Shown here one piece after another: positions 49,601 to 61,058 of a DNA stretch of 64,000 nt; position 1 is the stretch's first letter, and every line of letters starts with the position of its first letter. Source of the DNA: Edolisoma coerulescens (taxonomy: Eukaryota > Chordata > Aves > Passeriformes > Campephagidae); NCBI GenBank assembly GCA_013397115.1, contig VWZW01000879.1, positions 558,390 to 622,389 of the forward strand, read 5' to 3'. The notes beneath the pieces were generated by a model, which worked only from the letters and a program-made list of their open reading frames with translations, made no database searches and was not told the origin of the DNA. Made by a program: the position numbers and the translations under genes.

Positions 49601-52600
49601 GAGGCATTTAGTAAGCACCATGACGCAAATTCAATAGATCTGTTGTTAAATGGATGGACTGTCTTTCATGATCAAGGCTGGGACGCTCAGGAAAGAGATT
49701 AGATGTCCAGTTCCTTGACAGTTTTACCTTCTTATTAACCTTGCACCTCCTTTTCTTCTTAAGACAAGCAGACCCAAAACAAGTTGACCTCAGATGATTT
49801 CAGTCATTGGCTCTGAGAAAGCACAGTCCGGTTCCTGATTTTTTTACTAATGTTTCTTCTTTCCAGGTCATGGATTATGAATTTCTGGCTTTTCATTGAA
49901 AATGAAAAATGAAATCCCCTTTTTCAGAGTGCTGTTGGAGGAGTGGGCTATAAACAGTAGTTTTTGTTTAGATGACAGGCTAAATTGGAACTAGAGCAAA
50001 TGACATGCATGAAAATGAACTGTCAAATACAGCTGAGGAAATGAGTGGGAAGAAAGTGATTTCCAGTTCTTTTTCCTTTAATATTAATCAGAGATCAAAC
50101 TAAAGTGAAAATGTGAATTATTTAATTGCAGATTTTACCAACAGCAAAAAATTAATCCTGAGGTCTGAATTCTGCAAGCTTTTCTATCATTTGCAGGCAA
50201 TAACACTGAATCATTAATCTAGGAGAGGACAAGCCTTTTAGAATGTAGTTCATCCTTTCGTCTGCTTATTGGATTTTCCATGACAGGTATATGTATCAAG
50301 GGAGTTTGTTCTCACACTACAAGTGCATCACTGTGGAGGGTAGCATCTTTCTATTTCTAGAAGGTGTCTAAGGAATAACTCAATTCTTCATCAAAGAAAC
50401 TTATTTGAGGAAATGACTAAAGAGTTTTTAATGAAATTAAACCATTTTCCTTTTCTTGATATTTGCCAGGCACATGTACAGAGCATTTACATCTCTGGGG
50501 TTTTTAGGAGTGTGTTTTTTGAAAGATGATGAAAAATTAACTACTTATAAATAAGAAGAGAAAGAAGCACAATGTTGCAGCATTTTATTACTAGTCTCGC
50601 TTGTGTATTACTTAAGTTCCAGATGAGGAGGTGTTCATCTGAAGATCATATTAGGGATCTGGCAACATATTTTAAGGAAAGGTCAGTGGCACCTGGATGA
50701 AAATTAGTTACTTCAAATAAAAATGTTTTTATCTGAAATCAGAAAGAAAGTCGATAGAAGCTCATAGTTTCTCAAGCTGCAATAGAAATGGTTTCTAGTT
50801 AATTCATAGGTACTTATTATCAGAGTTTCAGGAGGATGTGAGGGGTTGATAAGTGGTCAGAAGCATAGATATGTATCCAAGTGTGAATATCTGAATCAGT
50901 GTTTTCACACCTTGGAGTCCATCTCCCTCGTTCTGTGGATTGTGCACTCCCTCAGCACAGCCTCTGGATCCGACTACACTATGTGTTATGCAGTGATTCC
51001 TGGTACCTGTCAGTCACATTTTTCTGTGCTAAGTCAGTGCTGTGACCAGTTTAAAAAAATTGGTGATGGGGTATGGGAGCTTATTCTTTACTGGAAAAGA
51101 GAAATAAATAATATTCTCAATAAAACATTAAGGGCTAAGGAGTGCCATTCTCCTTTATGGATGTGGAAACAGTGTGGAAGAAAAATAAAATCTTCAGCTT
51201 CTTATACCTGTGAAAAATAACAAAAATATAATAATCCTAAGTACCCACCCTGAAATTTAAATGCTCCAGTTAGCACTAACATATCCAAAGTCTCTTTTGA
51301 ATGCCTAATAAGATACCCCAAAACAAAAATTTGGATATCAAAACTGGAATTTAAACTTCGAAAACTGGGACCCTGTTCCCATTTAAACAGATGATGGAAC
51401 TCAGAGTAACTTTTGGATACGGTGCTAAGACTACCATGACTTAGAAAGTACATAACTGCTTAAACTTTACCAGAAGTTATGGCCAGCCTGATAGAAATGG
51501 TTGAAGGCAAGATTTGAAATTTAACTTGCTGTCATTTCCCACTCTGGTTTGTTTCTGTCAGAAGAGGTCATAGGCAAGATACATCATCCCTGAATAGTTT
51601 GGGGACCATGGTAAGAGGTAATACATTAATACATTTCCTAAAATTAGAAATATTCTTGAAAAATCCAGAGGGATCTCAAATCCTCCAAGAGATTCACTCT
51701 CTCTGTGTATACAAAGCAATGGCTGTGATTCTTACCATTTTCTTAGATCAGCTTGAGTCCGCTTGAGTTTTGCAGTCTACAGGATGCAGGTTTCTAAAGA
51801 GAGAGGCGTTCTGTCTGCAGCAGGTCTTCGTGTTGGACTGTGTTGGGCTGCCCTGTGGTTTAGTCATTTGGCTTTGGTTGTAGTGGTTCACTCACAGAAC
51901 TGGAGCTGGTGTGGGATGGAGGAGTCCACAGATGATACTACTCTGCTTTTCCTGCTCCTCAATGATTTCATTTAGTTACCCTATTCAAGAGCTTGGGGAA
52001 AAAAAAAAATGCTTTAGGCAGTTTACCTTTTGCTGTTCTGTTGTCTAATTTTTATCACAAGTGGGTAAGGAAATGGAAAAGGGAGTCATCAGGGTTGTGC
52101 TCAGAGGTGTGCCTTTCACTCGCACAAGCAACTTCTTTGTTTCCATCCCCTCCCAGAAAGTGAATTTGTGATTATACATCTTTAGGTGGCGTGTGACTCA
52201 CGATGAATCTTAAATCCCTCCCTAGTGGTGGAGGATGTGGGTTAGGGATTCAAAATACAAATGTAGCTCCAGCAGCACTTAAGAAACTACAGATGGGGGA
52301 AGGAATTAAGAGGCCAGAGAGAATATGGTTACGATAATGAAAAGAGAGTGCAATTCCTGAATGATGTACAGCTCTGAAACATTTTCCAATTTTTGGACCT
52401 CACAGGATGAGCTGTGCGGTTGATTCGGGGAGGAAGCACGTGCGTGTGACCATATTGCTTTCTGCAGTAGAAGCACTGCAGTTGTGAAATAAGACAAATA
52501 AAGGGAAGCTGGAAGCAAATAGCTTTCTCAAGGTGAAATCCTAGCAACAGAAAAACCTTCAGTAGGTGCTGAGTTCTCTTTTAAAATTCTGTGCAGACAG

Positions 52601-54417
52601 AAAAAGATGTATGTTAATTACTAGGTTGATACTGTTCAACTGATGAGTGGCACTTCCTGCTTAAGACTGCAATTGGCTTTTAATTATTTGGAAGACTGGC
52701 TTTCCATTGTGGCTCACAGCAGTTATTCATCTCCTTTCCTCTCCGAAGATATGGAGCAGTTTTACGCAAGCAGGAACTTTTTATGGTGAAATGGCCATTA
52801 ATTATTGCAGAGTCATTTCCAACCTCACTGTTTCACTTTCCCAAGGAATAATAATTCAACCACAAATATATCCTTTATGTTAAGGCTAATACTATGCTAC
52901 AGATTTTTCTGCTTCAAGAACCTTTATTTATCAATGCAAAATCAAATTCAGATTATGGTGATGTGTATGTATCTTAGGTTTGACCACATGCTTTGTATTA
53001 CAGAAGTTAATTCACCATAAAACGCACAGTTAAAAAGAATCTTCCTGCACACAAGGAGCTGGACAAGCAGTTAGTAATCTCCATTAAATGAAATCTCCAT
53101 TGAAAAATCAGCTCATTTAAAAGTTTTTTAAGAGCTTACCTAGAAATATGTATTGCAAACAGTTATAAAGTTGAACTCTTCTGTTCTTATCTTGACTTTA
53201 AAGTTTGGATTAAATGTTATATTTATGCTCAGACATGCTAATTATGGGGAACTGTCTGTGCCAACTAATTCAACCCTTTGAAACCTGAGAACAAAAGCAT
53301 TGCTAGAAAGGAAATGCAGTCTAGGGACTGCAGCATGGGACAGGGAGTCAAACTGGAGCTCTGTTCCCCGTGCTGCCATCAGCATGATGTTCAGTTTTGG
53401 CCATTTCAGGCAGAGATGACGCAAAGATGGCTGAAATCAATAGGGCTCTTTCCATTAACCTCTGTAGGTTTGGATCAGATCCAGATATCCTGCGCCTCAG
53501 TGTGTGTGACTGTGTGTATATGAATGCTTGCAAAGGAGCATGGTGGAGCAATTTCTTAAAGATCTCTGAGAATGAGTAAACAGGCCATGAAGTCCCTTGT
53601 AATAAAGGCAGGATGTATTAGGATGAACTTACAGTGCCTGTTGCTTAGGTGATCCCCTACATGACCCCTCAGTCGCCAGCAGAAACTGGCACACCTAGCA
53701 CTACTTACCTGTTATATACCTTCCTCTCTTCCTTATGTTTTTCCTTGGTTTTGCTCCTCAGTTCAAGCCGCATGTAGAGCTTCAGTGTGATTCCCCACCC
53801 ATCCACAGTGCTTTCTCCCTAGCATCTTTTGATGGGAATTTCATGTAATCATCAGCTGTAAACCCCTTTCCCTTTTACCAGATATGCTAAAAGAACAAGT
53901 CTCTTGTTTAGGTTGTAAAGACCAGGCAGCCAAGCCTGTTGCTCTGCTCAGTCTGGCGTCATGTCAAACATATTGCTGGTTCTTGACAAATAATAAATGC
54001 TAAAACAGTCATGGCTTCCTAGCAGTTCTTTGTGCTGATTGCCATTGCTGCGCTGCTGAAGTCACCCTGTTTCCTGGTCTTACCATTGCACATTCCAGTC
54101 CTTCCCTTAGACCAGTGAATTTCCAGATGCCCCAGCTGGAATACTGTTCCAGTCTATGGGCTAAATTTTTGCCAGGAACATTTGTGTTTATATTCAGGAT
54201 TCCAGTAGCTAAATGTGGAGGGACCATCCAGGGCACAGATTTTAAGCCGACCTGTCAAGCAGGAGGCAGAACCATGGACACGTCATCCTTTTCTGTCAGT
54301 CCAGCAAGGACAGCGTGGAGCTGAGAGAGGACACCGTAAGGAAAGCAGGGGAGTGTACCTCCAGATGCTGAGGGTGCACACATTGATGTTGACTGTGATC
54401 TGTTCTTCTCCTTGTAG
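46631..54417 (+). other. RPS6KA2 intron, 7,787 bp, phase 0
   Basis: This is the largest complete intron in the window, with boundaries gtaagt and cttgtag. It contains an AT-rich low-complexity stretch at about 47570-47690. Open frames of up to 142 codons around 49.0-49.4 kb exist on both strands at once and show no recognisable protein. No repeat family, exon or RNA gene was identified with confidence. Confidence 0.86.
47570..47690. repeat. AT-rich low-complexity stretch
   Basis: A run of A- and TA-rich sequence with short GAT units and AATAATATTATT-like self-complementary parts. It is intronic. Confidence 0.75.
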
Positions 54418-54520
54418 AAACTGTACAGAAAAGAAATCAAGCCGCCTTTCAAGCCGGCAGTGGGACGGCCAGAAGACACCTTTCATTTTGATCCAGAGTT
54501 CACATCTCGGACCCCCACAG
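54418..54520 (+). CDS. RPS6KA2: RPS6KA2 exon: AGC C-terminal tail
   Basis: This 103-nt exon lies between ccttgtag and gttagt. It reads KLYRKEIKPPFKPAVGRPED and TFHFDPEFTSRTPT, then one base of a split Asp codon (about residues 325-359). It is the AGC tail that wraps the kinase N-lobe: KPPFKP is the start of the tail and FDPEFT the active-site tether. The Thr of RTPT (about Thr356) is followed by Pro and is an ERK-type turn-motif site in RSKs. FHFDPEF fits RSK3, where I recall FYFDPEF or similar in paralogues. WNK and FTSRT differ from the human RSK3 I recall (WNT, FTART). Confidence 0.95.
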
Positions 54521-55125
54521 GTTAGTAAGGTGGCACGTGGGTAATACATCTTTTCAGTTAGTGAATTCATTCTTCCTTCCCCTCCCTATTCCAACACAGT
54601 CTAAAAGTCTGATCATATCTGGCATTCCAGGGTTTTGCCGTATCCAGAAAGAAGCAAGGACTGTTTTTGCTTTTCCAACAAAAGAAGCTCATGAGTATTT
54701 CACTGGCTTCACATTAACTTGTCTTCAGGAAGGACAGATTTCACATTTTTAAAAGGAAAAGTAACTATTGCTTTGCTATTTTATTACTCATCATTGCTTA
54801 CACTAGCTGAATTTACCTATTTTAAATTACCTTGGCTTCAAAGAACTTTTCATCTCTGCAAGTTAGTATGTAATTATATATTGCATAGGTGTTTTAATTA
54901 TGACATCCCACAGACTATGGACTGTTGGAAGTTAATGTGTGGTTAAAAGCAAAGAAGAATCATCAAGTTCTCAGGTCAGCAGAGTTATGCCAACAGGAAA
55001 TTTGGCCCACAATATTTAGAAAATGCTTGCAGAGGGAGCATTGTTCCTGTAACTTCTATTTCCTAACAGAAATACCACACTTTTTACCCTATATATATGA
55101 AGGTGACTGTTGCACAAAAATCAAT

Positions 55126-55149
55126 CTTTCCACTCTTATAAGTGGAAAG
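55126..55149. repeat. 9-bp inverted repeat with 6-nt loop
   Basis: The arm ctttccact (55126-55134) and the arm agtggaaag (55141-55149) flank loop cttata. The pairing is perfect and intronic. Confidence 0.85.
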
Positions 55150-55625
55150 CAAGAATATCAATAATGTCAGAGTGGTAATCCCATTTATAATGTTGCCTCC
55201 TGCTAGACATGGATAAGTTACGTTATATTTCTGCCTGTGATATTCCTATAAGTAATAAGTTCCTATTTATACTTTCTAAAGTGTAAGAATTGAATTAGTT
55301 GTTGTTTGTAAAACACTCTGAAGATGGTAAGCACTGTAAATACCCTGGAGTATTGTTGCAGTAACAAAGTATAAGCTTCAACCCTCAAATTTCCCCAGAA
55401 CTGTTGCAGTGAGAGGGAAAGATCTGAGCTTTCGTTATGAAAACACCTACATTATAACACATGAATCAGAGCTGAGGTTTCCAGCAGTTTTTGTTCAGGC
55501 TTATTATGACCTACACCATTTTTTCTTAAAAGTAGCCCAAACTTCTATTCAAAGCCTGGCTCAAATTTCCGTTCATGAGATTTGAAATTGGTACCTACTC
55601 CAAATATTTTGTCAGTCAGTTCCTA

Positions 55626-55640
55626 TTTTTTTTTTTTTTT
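55626..55640 (+). repeat. Poly-T tract
   Basis: An uninterrupted run of 15 T within an intron. Confidence 0.9.
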
Positions 55641-58600
55641 GCAAGGATATGCTGACTTTTGCAAACTATAAAAATACTACATTCTTGTTTTTTCATTCTT
55701 GTTTTACTGTCTCAAGTAAATTTTGGTCATGTTCTGACATTCCTGTTCCACTGCATACAAGCATGATCTTTGGTTACCAGACATCTCACCCATCTGATTT
55801 TAGCTTTAATTTAGATTTCAGAGGAACTAATTTCTCTGAAATATTGGAGACTGCAAGTGAGTCTGATCTTGAGAGATGTGCAGTCTGGTGCTGCCATGGG
55901 AAGTTCCACTGGTGTGCAAAGGAGCATTAAGAGTTTGAATTGCTTTGGAAGTTCATACTTCATTGGTTTTACTGATGCCTGGGGCTATATTTTACACTCT
56001 GCATGTTACTACTTTTGCCTAATTAAATTTGTTATTTCATACAAGACACTGACTTGGAAGATTTTTTTTTGGGGTGGGGAGATGGCCTGCCTCAATTCTG
56101 CTTTGGGCTACCGTAGATAGTGGCCTGACAATCAAACTATGTCATTTCAAAACAGGTGTAATTGGAAGTGTGAATCCGTTTACAGTTCCAGAATGATGGA
56201 AAAGCCCTTGCAGAATGGCAGAATATTTTGCAGCCCCTGACTGTTGACTGGTTGGGTCAACCAGAGGGGGGGGAGAGCATCACAAATGTGTTTAATCACA
56301 TTGCTGATGGAATAGATTGATAACCTTTTTTATTTTGTGGATTTTGTAACATGACATAGACCCATAACAAACTAACCCTGTTACTGAGAACATCTTCAGA
56401 TAGAAAGCATTGCAATAATTCCTGCTTCGTGATCATGCAGTTGTGTTTTAAAGAAGCTGTCAGAAAGCCACTACCAAGGAGGGGATACAGAAACATATAG
56501 TCATTTTACACTGTCTTTATGAATGAGTTCTCCTGCTTGAAAGCAGGTTTATGTCAAAGATTTGGATCCAGTAAATCTTGTCAGTCCAGTGATTTGCTGT
56601 ACCTCAGAAACTTCCTTTACCCTGGAAGTTGAAACAGCATTCTGTGGATTCTTAACCGCAGATCTAAGTGTGCCAGAGATGTGGTTTCTGACACTGACAC
56701 ATCATTTATGTGGGTATAGTTTCACATCACTTTTTCTCAGAGATTTGTCCAAGTTGAAGTTGCTTTTTCTGGCCACTTGCTTCCTGAATTCACCACTGTG
56801 GACCCACATCTCATTTGTGGTGACTCAGCTCCTCACAGGGAGCTGGAGACTGAAGCAATCTAGGTTAGAAATGGTGATTTGAGCAAGGATCAAATCAACA
56901 TCATTCTTGTGACCCAATTTAGATGTCAGTCCACAAATGTTTGTACTGTTATAATTGATGGGACAACGGGCGGCAACCAGCAGGGATGTTTTAGACCGAC
57001 TTTACTGCTGAGAAAAAAGTATGTAAAATTTCTCCTGAAGTATCTAAATATCCTCCTTTGCAAATATGATGTTTGCTACCCCCAGTGAAACATGATGAAG
57101 GAAATTATTTAAGAGTTATGAAGCCTTTGAAAACCCTTAAACTTAGATGCTCTAGTGGAACAAAGCATTGCGACTTTTTCACAGGCAGAAAGATAACCAT
57201 TATACAAGATTGGTGCTTGTAAGTGGATCTAACTCAGATATCTGAAATGATTCTGATTTATAGGGCCTAGAAAAATGATTTAGGTTTCTGAGCTCTCAGT
57301 TCATTAACACGATTTAAACATAATTTTGCACTTTTGCAAAAATGTTTTAATGGACAAATCAGTTATTGGTGATGAATATTTGATAGTGAACACTAAATCA
57401 TCAATAGTTCTTCTGCAGTATTTGCTCGAGTGATTGGCAGTGAGTTAAGAAGGAACAGTTATTTTTAAATAGAGCTGACCTACCACTTTAGTTTTAGAGC
57501 TGGATCACAGCTTTTCTGAAGTTCAGAAGTGTTCAGATGTGAATTATTGTCATTCCTTTTTTCAAAACAAACCATTCTTTCCTCTTAATTAATCCCTCTT
57601 GTAAAAATCACTGTTATATATATGCCATGGTAGGAAGTATCCAGTGACGCAAGAGGTCTGGTGTGATTCATCCATGTGTTTGCGAGTAGAGTGCCCATCA
57701 AAAACACTGGGATAAGCAAAAAGCCCACGTCATTTTACCGAAAGACAATCTCCTCCATCTGAACTCTTGGCTTGCTGTGCAATAAGAACAGACTGACTCC
57801 TGACTCCGACTCCTGTCAAAGCTGAGGAAGCTTTGTGATGAGAAACAGAATTAGCTGCAGTCTCAGTTTTGTTTATTCCTAAGCAGATATATTGGTTTTA
57901 CCAAATTCTGACTTCAGTTCCTCTATTCATTTGACCAGCAGATTGATACAGGGAGTGTGCACACTAAGAAGTACACATTCTCACGTATTTTCAGGGCCTC
58001 AAGCAGGTGAGTCAGATATAAGGCTCAGTGGGGATGAATTTTCTTTAGATAACTGGGTATTTACACACTTTTCTACAAGAAAATAGTTTTCTAAAGAAAG
58101 TTTAGCTGTAACTTTGTCATGGTAAATCACATGGTGCATTGGAGGAAATGTGAAGTGAAAAGGAGAAAAAAACCACCACAACCCCCCTGAAAAAAACAAA
58201 TAAAATGTTGGCAAATGCTACTACTGTAGGTTTTATAATACCCACCTGGTTACCAAGGAATGGTTTACAAAGTGATTCTTCTTGCTTAGGAGAATACCTA
58301 GGATAAAACATGCATGGGGGAGAAAGGTCTCTTTAAAGCTTTTCAGAATTTTAAGTGAAGCGCAGCTCTTCTTGTTTTGTCGTGCTGCTTGTCTCACTGA
58401 GCAGTGGTGCAGGTACAAAGAACTGCTCTCCGGTTATTTCATTCCAAAGGCGGAATAATTCAGGATATTTTGAACTTTAGCCATTCCTTCCCTCCTTTTT
58501 GCCATATCAGGAGAAGAAATGGGGAGAATATCTCCATGAAGGTTAGTTAAAACAACCCTAGTTGTTTGGTGCACCTGAGGACAGGTCAGCCACTGTCTTC

Positions 58601-59195
58601 CCTGGAGTAGGTCCCAGCTCCTAAAGCTGCTGCGGAAGATTCCTATAAGGCTACAAACTACCACTGCTGGAGTATTGTGCTTTTACATTGGTTTCATGTG
58701 TTCTCTGGATTCTCCTGACCCACACAACGTGCCACTTCAGTCTTTGTGATTTCTGTAGTCAAGTTGTGCTGCAAAGGACAGATACAGCAGCCTGTAGCTT
58801 TCTTCCACTCCCTGGAGAACCTCTGCCAAGCCCTGCAGGGTGCCCTGCCCTTAGTCTCCTGTCTCTCCAAGCCTCTCTGCCCTGTGCCTTCTCTCTCTCT
58901 GTGCACTCAGGGAACAGGCAGTACTTTGCCTTAGAATGAACATGCACTGTGAAAAAATCCCTGTGTCCAAGATGAGACATCCTTGCAAAAATACCCCTGC
59001 ATTGTTCAAATCCAGAGGAAAGGAATGGAGAAGGCACACCAAAGCCTTGATATGGAGATGAATTATATTGCCATGTGTCTGCCAGTTTATCAGGTCTGCT
59101 ACTGACTGGCAGGGGTGACTTTTGTTGTGGTGCCATGCTATTGCATTTTTGTTCTTCATGCAGCTCATGAAGCCATTTTCTTCCTTCTCCTACAG

Positions 59196-59326
59196 ACTCC
59201 CCAGGTGTTCCTCCAAGTGCCAATGCTCATCATCTTTTCAGAGGGTTCAGCTTTGTTGCCTCTAACTTGGTGCAGGAGCCTGCACAGCAAGATGTGCACA
59301 AAATCACTGTTCACCCAATTGTGCAG
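59196..59326 (+). CDS. RPS6KA2: RPS6KA2 exon: hydrophobic motif and inter-kinase linker
   Basis: This 131-nt exon lies between cctacag and gtactg. It completes the split Asp, then reads SPGVPPSANAHHLFRGFSFV, ASNLVQEPAQQDVHKITVHP and IVQ (about residues 359-402). The Ser of DSPG (about Ser360) is the second proline-directed turn-motif site. FRGFSFV is the hydrophobic motif; its Ser (about Ser377) is phosphorylated by the C-terminal kinase domain and then recruits PDK1. The rest is the linker between the two kinase domains. It differs from the human RSK3 I recall at several linker positions (ASNLVQEPAQQDVHKITV versus ASSLIQEPSQQDLHKVPV), as expected for fast-evolving linker. Confidence 0.95.
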
Positions 59327-60932
59327 GTACTGATGCTGATTGCATTTCACATCTGATGTGCAGATACGTCTGTGCATAGTGTATTTAAACTGCCTAATGT
59401 TCTCGCTGGTATTTCACAGCTACCCAGTGTAGGAAGGAGGTGTTTTACATGCAGCATGTAGGTGGTGGAAAATGAGAATTTTTTTGCGAAGGCTTTTACG
59501 TATAAAACGTTCCTCGCCACCTTTGCAAAGGAAACAGGAACTGCACTTTGTCTCAACTAAAATGAAAAGTACTTCTCAATACCTGAAACAGGATTCCAGT
59601 TATGCATGCAGGGCAGGTAACATAGTGTTGTTTTCTCGTGGACAGTTTTGTCTTGGATTATATGATACAGTCTGTGCTGGCAAAGGGGTTTGATGGACTA
59701 CTGCTATAGGCTCCCAGAGACACAGAGCCCAAGCTCTGGGTGTAAGAGGCCACAGTACTCCTGTTGCTATTGCACAAAACCCTGGGTGTACTCACCTAAA
59801 CCAGGGTGGCTTGATGGGGGAACATGCCAGACACTTGGTTCTTTGCTGCCATTCCCCTAAAAAAATCTATCCAGTTGTACTTTAAACCAGAAATAAATTG
59901 CTACAAAAGGTTCAATACGTCAGAGGAAAAGTGATTGAGGAGAAAGAACTGGACTGCTTAAAGATGCAGCCAATTTTCTCGCTAGGAAAAAGCTCCTTTT
60001 CTTACCCACAGCCACAGGTATACGTGCCTCAAGAAGGGAGACCTTGCCTGTGGTTTTCATAGGTTTTCCTCTCTGTTTTAATTATTTACAATGGAATATG
60101 TCATACTCTTAAAGATGCTCTTATGCAACAGTAAGTGAAATGTTACCCAAGCAATTACATCCCAGAAATGTTATAAATATTTCTGTGATTTACTTTGTAA
60201 AAACATATTAAATATTAACATATGCATGTCTTATGATTTAGCAAATTCTGTGTGGACTTTGCTAGCAAGGTTACATTTTTAGACAGAGGATTCTGGAGGA
60301 TTTTTAGAGGTGCTGGCCATTTCTTGAGTCCTGGGATGGAATTTGCAGCAAAGCCTCAGATTCGGGGTTCACCATTGAACCAGTCTACCTGCCCAGACAG
60401 TTTCCAAAGAGCATATGAATTAATGGCTAAATAGTAACTTCTGTCTCACAGAGAAACCACATATAAACATATTCTAGACAGGACCTCCAGTGATCTGGAG
60501 GCACTCCCCATATATGGGGTATCTCTCTTGAAGACTGTGAAGCTATTTGTATTTTATAAGTTATCTGCCCCTCACTTTTTATTGTCAAGATATGTGGGTT
60601 TGTCAGGAGATCTGGGCCCACAGGTTCCTATGAATTTCTAACAGATGGTGATTTTCTGCATTCCAAAAATAGTTTAGAAAATCACTTTGGTTTTGCCACT
60701 ATTTCTACATGGACAATCCCATCTTACAGACTGGAAAAAGGTAAAAAGGGAGGAGACACACTTATTCGTTTAAGTAAAGGGCTTCAGAATTTTTTAACTG
60801 GACTTAGAAAAGCTGCTAAGGACAAGAGAGTTCTGTGAAGGAGAGATCAAGCACCTCCTTCAAGAGGAGGCTAGCCTTTGCTTTTACATACCTATGTCCT
60901 GACTACCTTGTTTCTTTTGTCTTTCCCTATAG
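59327..60932 (+). other. RPS6KA2 intron, 1,606 bp, phase 0
   Basis: A GT-AG intron starting gtactg and ending cctatag. The acceptor is immediately followed by cag, forming a NAGNAG tandem acceptor. No repeat or RNA gene was recognised. Confidence 0.9.
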
Positions 60933-60935
60933 CAG
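60930..60935 (+). promoter_or_regulatory. NAGNAG tandem splice acceptor
   Basis: The hexamer tagcag ends the intron and starts the exon. Use of the first AG keeps a leading CAG codon (Gln), giving IVQ-QLHG, as in the RSK proteins I recall. Use of the second AG, three bases on, would remove one Gln without frameshift. The sequence shows the motif only; usage is unknown. Confidence 0.7.
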
Positions 60936-61058
60936 TTACATGGGAACAACATTCATTTTACTGATGGATACGAGATCAAGGAGGACATAGGAATTGGCTC
61001 CTATTCAGTGTGCAAGAGATGTGTTCATAAAGCTACAGAAACAGAGTTTGCAGTGAAG
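60933..61058 (+). CDS. RPS6KA2: RPS6KA2 exon: start of C-terminal kinase domain
   Basis: This 126-nt exon lies between tatag and gtaaga and is phase 0 at both ends. It reads QLHGNNIHFTDGYEIKEDIG, IGSYSVCKRCVHKATETEFA and VK (about residues 403-444). It begins the CaMK-type C-terminal kinase, which is activated by ERK and phosphorylates the hydrophobic motif of the same protein. The glycine-rich loop IGIGSYS is followed by the Cys (SVCKRC) that in RSKs is the reactive cysteine near the ATP pocket. The final Lys (FAVK, about Lys444) is the ATP-binding lysine. It differs from the human RSK3 I recall at IGIG (IGVG) and ATETEFAVK (ATDTEYAVK). Skipping would delete the nucleotide loop in frame. The start assumes use of the first of two tandem AGs. 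Confidence 0.94.

Larger units (their letters stand above)
54521..59195 (+). other. RPS6KA2 intron, 4,675 bp, phase 1
   Basis: A GT-AG intron starting gttagt and ending ctacag. It contains a 9-bp hairpin at 55126-55149, a T15 run at 55626-55640 and a 9-G run at 56266. Overlapping open frames on both strands at 58.7-59.2 kb reach 154 codons but match no protein I recognise. No other features were found. Confidence 0.87.

Noticed and set aside
54128..54163. The string ccagctggaatactgttcca resembles the internal CR1 block 'cctggagtactgtgtccag'.
   Set aside because: The match is isolated, with no neighbouring CR1 blocks on either side, so a relic cannot be supported.
58688..59223. Overlapping open frames on both strands, up to 154 codons.
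   Set aside because: Frames overlap on both strands, no domain or family is recognisable, and the region is intronic between two verified exons, just upstream of the 59196 exon. They are random open frames in GC-richer sequence.
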